A stretch of 64,000 nucleotides of DNA, taken from Todiramphus chloris collaris (Eukaryota > Chordata > Aves > Coraciiformes > Alcedinidae). The notes under the pieces were generated by a model. That model was not told where the DNA came from. It ran no database searches and was given only the letters and a program-made list of their open reading frames with translations. Position numbers and translations under genes: made by a program. This document shows positions 24,493-64,000 of this stretch, piece after piece. Position 1 is the first letter of the stretch; the number at the start of each line of letters is the position of its first letter. The stretch is from positions 2,712,328 to 2,776,327 of the forward strand of contig JANVCC010000071.1 in the NCBI GenBank assembly GCA_025345505.1, written 5' to 3'.

Positions 24493-24510
24493 GGGGGGGG
24501 GGGGGGGGGG
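24493..24510 (+). repeat. 18-base G homopolymer
   Basis: Eighteen consecutive G lie in the intergenic interval, 12 bases from the acceptor of the candidate minus-strand exon. Such runs are error-prone in sequencing and can form G-quadruplexes. Confidence 0.9.
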
Positions 24511-26654
24511 CGGCTCAGAGGGGGAATTTGCCCCTCTGCACCCCCCTCCTCAGCGCTCCAGAGATGCTCAGAAGCTCTTGGAGCTTCCCCTACCTCTTCC
24601 TGCTGTTACGGAGTCAGACAAACCAGCAACAGAGCTGGGGCGCTGCTGTGCTCCGACCCCAATCCCTGGGGATGCCGGGGTGGAGGGATGTGCTGTGACA
24701 CTGCTCAGCCCCCCAGGACAGGCTCGGGGCTCCCCTGCCTGTGCTTTGTCATCCCCTGCAGTGCCAGTTGCTCTTGTGAAAAGGTAGAACTCAGGGATTT
24801 GTCCCATCCTGCCTCGAAATAATAGCTCAGCTCTTGAGGCTGGTGCCGTCGTCACGCAAAGCCTCATCCCGGCGGTGAAGCCCAACCCTTATTAGACAGC
24901 AGAGAGTCCCTGCAGAAGAGTCTCCTGTGGCACAGAGGCTGCCCAGGACATGCTGGGGTGGTGGAGCTGGGCACTGGGCTGCTGACTGGGAGACACCCTC
25001 ATGGCTGTTCGGCCTCATCCAACCCCCACTGCTGGCTTCTTGTGTCACCTCCCAGTCCTGGGTGTCCCCTTGCTTGGGGGGGAGGAGGAAGTGCTCCCAC
25101 TGCCCCAGTCCAGAGAGGGGCTTAGGGAGCCTATGGAACCCTCACCAGAACTGCTGTGCTGTGGATTTATTTCATTGCCCTAATTTATTTTTTTTCCTCC
25201 TTCTCTTTTCAGCAGTGTCCAGCTCATGGGGGGTTTGGAGGAATCTCCACCTTTAAATGCTCTTAAATGTGCCCTGCTGGAAGCACAGGCCCAGTGACAC
25301 CAGCTGGGAGAGCTGCAGGAGAAGCTTTCTAAGGTGGGTGAGTGTGTGTGGACCCAATTACACCAGACTGGACCCAGTACAGTGTTTGGCCCTGGCACAG
25401 AAAGTGTCAAACCAGGATCTATGGCAGCAAGAAGATTTGCACCATGTACTAAGGAAGATCTCCCTGAGGAGAGGCTGTTCAGCACCAGCGTGGGCTGCAC
25501 TGGGTCTGGGAAGGTCTCTAAAGGCTGAATGAAGGGGTGATCTGCACCAGAGGCTGTCTCGGGGGGGGACTGGAGGGCTCCCAGCAGGCCTGGCTGTGCT
25601 GGGAGGAGCACTGCTGCCTGTCCTGCCTGCTGGGTTGATAAGAAGCTGTTTGGGCAGGATTATCTCCACCAGCACTGGCTGCCTCCGGGGTGACCCTTGA
25701 GTGCTGCATCCTAAAGAGAAATAAGCAGTTGTGAGATGAGTGGGGGGACCAGGAGGGGCTGCAAGCAAACCAAAAAACCCACGCACGATATTGATAAATA
25801 AAATATATAATATAAAATAAAGCATCTCCTGCAGCTGGGGCAACATCCCCGGCCCCTCTCCAGGTCTGCACTGGGATGAGCTGTGGTTTGGGAATCATGG
25901 GGTAGCTGAACCCAAGATGGGCTGTAAGGATCGCCCACAAGTTTTGGGGTTGGTGAGAGCACAATCACTGTGTTCGGCTCTCTGGAGACCCTCCCCCAGT
26001 CCTGGTCTCCATAGGAAACAGGAAATTTCAGCACCCACGTTGACATCGCTCAGAGAGATAAAGCAGCTGCTGCCTTCCAGCCCAGCTGGCTGCACTTCAG
26101 AGGCCGCTGCCGTGTCCCCTGGATCACCTCTCAGGGTTCCAGATAAAACCCACGTTCTGTTTTATTTACCTTCCATTATTTATTATTACCCTGGAGCATG
26201 AAAACACGTGGTGGGACCGAATGTCTCCATCCAAACTCCCCGGGGTGGTGAACCCGGCGGGAGCCTTCGGCGTGGGGAGGGAGCAGCCAGTGAAGTGGTG
26301 TCTGACGGGGAGAAGGAGCAGGCAGGCGGGAGCTGGGCAGCAAGGCTCTGGAGTCAAACCTGGTCTCCCTGGGGAGCCTCCTCCGCTGATCTGACTGCTC
26401 CCAGAGGGGGGGTGGTGAAGAAGCAGCTTCCCCACGGGAGCCTCAGACCCCTCCCCGGAAGAGCTCTACGTGGCACGGAGGGCAACGGGCGGGAGGAGCT
26501 GCCCGGCCCTGCACGGCTGCCCTGGGTAGAGGCGTCTGAGGCACAGTGGGAGCGGAGCTCCAGGGGCCTGGGGAGGCCCCGAGGTCATCCCGACCTCGGA
26601 CCTGCTGAGGAGCAGCCCGAGAGGGGCGGCGGCAGGGCTCCGGTTTCCAGGGCA

Positions 26655-26835
26655 GCGGTCGTTCCCGGCAGGGCCCCCGTTCCCCCGGCAAGGCCCCGGT
26701 TCCCTCGGCTTCCGTGATAGGGCCCCCGTTCCCGGCAGGGCCCCGGTTCCGCGGGCAGGGGCCGTTCTAGGCGGGGCCGCCGTTCCCGGCAAGGCCCCGG
26801 TTCCCCCGGCAGGCCCCGTTCCCGGCAGGCCCCGC
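26655..26835. repeat. Degenerate GC minisatellite upstream of STK11 promoter
   Basis: Recurrent GTTCCCGGCAGGGCCCC and CCCCGGTTCCC words occur at roughly 20-30 bp spacing. The units are imperfect. The reverse complement contains GGGAACCGG, a word shared with the minisatellite near SBNO2. Confidence 0.75.
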
Positions 26836-27199
26836 TCCCGTCTCCATAGCAACCGCTTCCCCTTCGCCCTCCGCCCTTTGCCCTCCGCCGCCGTCGGCCC
26901 CGCCCCCCCGCCGGTGACGGACAGCTCCCGCGGCCTATCGCAACGTCATCGGCCCCCCCCTCCGCCTGAGTGGGTGGGGCCAACTGGCGACGCCAGCGAA
27001 CCAACCGGAAGCGAAAGCCGCGCCGCCGGCTCCACCCACATCGTCCCGCCGCCTCAGCCAACCAGCGGGCGAGCGCGGGGGGGCGGGTCCGCGGCGGCGA
27101 CCAATGGGAGCGCACGTCGGTCGCCAGGGAGGTGCGAGGCCCGGGGTGGGGGGGGTGGCGGGAGGGGGAGGGAGGGGGGGGGGCAGCGGCGGGAGCGCG

Positions 27200-62506
<35,307 letters not shown>

Positions 62507-62554
62507 GGTGGGACCCCCCACCCCCCACCCCGGCACACAGGTACAACCTGGGGA

Positions 62555-62877
62555 GACCTTCTGGGGCCTTTCAGGAAGATGGGGACAGAGTTTTGAGGAG
62601 TCCCTGTTGGGAAGGACAAGGGGTGATGGGGTTAAACTCAGAGAGGGAGATTCAGACTGGAGAGAAGGAGAAATTGTTGGTGCTGAGGGTGGGGAGAGCC
62701 TGTGCCAGGCTGCCCAGAGAGGTGGTGGCTACCCCATCCCTGGCACCATTGCAGGGGAGGCTGCCTGGGGCTCTGAGCACCCTGCTCTAGGTGCAGATGG
62801 CCCTGCTCCCTGCAGGGGGGTGGACCAGATGAGCTTGGAAGGTCCTTCCCACCCAAACCCGTCTGGGATTCTGTAGC
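62555..62877 (+). mobile_element. CR1 LINE tail inside STK11 3' UTR
   Basis: GGGGAGACCTTCTGGGGCCT, GAGCCTGTGCCAGGCTGCCC, GGACCAGATGAGCTTGGAAG and GTCTGGGATTCTG identify a plus-oriented CR1, beginning about 50 bases after the stop codon. Confidence 0.88.
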
Positions 62878-63537
62878 CCCAGGTCTGGGTCCTGAGCATC
62901 CCACTGCAGATGGCCCTAGCAGCCAGAGCCCGGATCTCCTGCAGTGCTGGGGGGGTGCAGAGCCCAGTGGGGACCCCCATGTGCTCCCTCCTCCCTGCTC
63001 TGCTGCCTGGCTCTGCTCTACCCCCTCCTTCCAAGCTGCTGCTGCGTCAGGCGAGCGCTGCTGTCGTCATCCTTTTCCCCCTCCTGGGCTGTATCGTGAC
63101 AACCCCTTTTCCTGGCACTGGAGTCCCCCCCGCTTTCTCCCCTGCTCTGCTCCCGGCTGCGGGAGCACAAATCCTGCTGCATGCAGAGGAGCTGGGCTGC
63201 AGTGGGATGCTGAACACCGGGATGCTGAAAGGACCCCCTGCCCCGGGAGGTGACAGTGTCACCCGCAGCCAAGCCCGTGCCACCCCCAAGCCCCTTCCTC
63301 TCCCAGTGATGGGGGGGAGCCGAGGACCCTCCCTGCTTCTCCCTCCTCCTCCCGGCTCTTTCCGCAGCCCTGTCCCCTCTTCCCACCCCTCATTCATAAC
63401 TGAGCCAGCAGTGACTCATGTTCCCAGCTCATCCACCCCCGGCCGCAGCTCCCGCGTCACCGGCCCCTCCGTGGGGCTGAGGCTCCGTTATCTCTCTGGA
63501 TCACGACCAGCTTCGCTTGGTGTGAAAGAAAACCAGA

Positions 63538-63547
63538 AATAAATAAA
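63538..63547 (+). terminator. STK11: Poly(A) signal, overlapping AATAAA pair
   Basis: Two overlapping AATAAA hexamers occur at 63,538 and 63,542, followed by a TTTTGTT element. This is the best candidate for STK11 cleavage, about 15-25 bases downstream. Confidence 0.65.
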
Positions 63548-63565
63548 AAAAAGAGAAGGTTTTGT

Positions 63566-64000
63566 TCCTCCCCCCCCAACCCTGCACATCCCCTTCTGCC
63601 AGCTTTTCATCTTTAATTCATGGCTGCCAGTGAGTCACCTGCACCGGGAGTTACTGGGGCCGCAGCAAATGCCTCGGATGCGGGGCTCCCCCCGGGGAGC
63701 TGCGGATCCTCCGGCCCCTGCCCGCTCGGGTACCCCCACGGCCTGGGGGTCCCGGGGAGGGTCCCTCAGGGTGCCTGGCCCTGGCTCAGGAGCTGCCTCT
63801 GCTTCCCAGGGAGGGTCCCTCAGGGTGCCCGGCCCTGCCTCAGGAGCTGCCTCCACTTCCCACACGGATTTCGGGGGTGACTGGGGTGGAAACCACCAGT
63901 TCCTGCTCTGCCCCCCCCCTCCCAAAAAAAAATCAGCACCTTAAAACCTTTGCATTCAAAAATCGCATCCTGTTCCTCGGTGTAAATGATGTTTTACCCC
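63566..64000. other. Region downstream of STK11, no gene seen
   Basis: Apart from the two-copy duplication and a short A run, nothing is recognisable. In mammals the next gene is CBARP on the opposite strand; no part of it is identified here. Confidence 0.5.
63756..63862. repeat. Two-copy tandem duplication of about 54 bp
   Basis: GGGAGGGTCCCTCAGGGTGC followed by CTGGCCCTGGCTCAGGAGCT recurs twice, downstream of STK11. Confidence 0.8.

Larger units (their letters stand above)
20580..26900. other. SBNO2-STK11 head-to-head intergenic interval
   Basis: Apart from the listed repeats and one candidate exon, I recognise no gene in these 6.3 kb. The sequence is GC-rich, so long open frames arise by chance on both strands (for example 473 codons at 23,401-24,822 plus, overlapped by 304 codons minus). 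No CR1 tails were recognised here, unlike the rest of the window. Confidence 0.6.
62507..63565 (+). other. STK11: STK11 3' untranslated region
   Basis: The region runs from the TGA to the first strong poly(A) signal pair. A CR1 tail starts about 50 bases after the stop, so much of the 3' UTR is retrotransposon-derived. No competing AATAAA was seen between the stop and 63,538. Confidence 0.65.

Noticed and set aside
23401..24822. 473-codon plus-strand open frame in the intergenic interval
   Set aside because: It is overlapped by a 304-codon minus frame, has no recognisable domain, is rich in W/G/P/R as expected from GC-rich chance reading, and contains the 18-G run. No splice or poly(A) context supports it.

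Overview
The window is vertebrate nuclear DNA, almost certainly from a bird. It holds many CR1 LINE 3' fragments (the dominant avian retrotransposon), GC-rich promoters with CpG islands, short introns, and the gene neighbourhood SBNO2 (minus strand) - STK11 (plus strand). In human that pair lies on 19p13.3; in chicken the syntenic block is on a small microchromosome. There are no bacterial, phage or CRISPR features. Several CR1 copies are still close to each other in sequence. The species cannot be named from the sequence.

Layout. From 1 to about 20,550 lies the 5' part of SBNO2 on the minus strand: a CpG-island promoter and non-coding first exon (about 20,462-20,560), a 10.7-kb first intron full of CR1, the start-codon exon (9,591-about 9,730), a probable 14-nt microexon (5,019-5,032) and the next coding exon (2,958-3,081). 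The rest of SBNO2 is beyond the left edge. From about 20,580 to 26,900 is the head-to-head intergenic interval. It holds GC-rich minisatellites, an 18-G run, one splice-flanked minus-strand open segment I cannot name (24,370-24,481), and large chance ORFs.

From about 27,200 to 63,560 lies the whole STK11 (LKB1) gene on the plus strand: a CpG-island promoter, a long GC-rich leader, nine coding exons encoding 441 residues, and a 3' UTR carrying a CR1 copy and a poly(A) signal at 63,538. Exons 1 to 7 match the human coding-exon sizes exactly (290, 84, 90, 133, 137, 128 and 58 nt), and splice phases match throughout. Exons 8 and 9 are 6 and 18 nt longer than in human. Intron 2 is a textbook minor-spliceosome AT-AC intron.

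How the genes relate. STK11 is the master kinase of AMPK and its relatives (with STRAD and MO25). SBNO2 is a helicase-like transcriptional co-regulator downstream of STAT3 in IL-10/IL-6 responses. They are divergent neighbours with separate CpG-island promoters about 6.7 kb apart; both promoters carry a YY1-type ATGGCGGC element near the presumed start. Nothing in the sequence shows that they are co-regulated. I found no clearly undescribed biological system. The best leads are the inferred SBNO2 microexon, the unexplained minus-strand exon-like segment at 24.4 kb, the promoter-proximal minisatellites, and an intronic CpG-rich block in STK11 intron 6.
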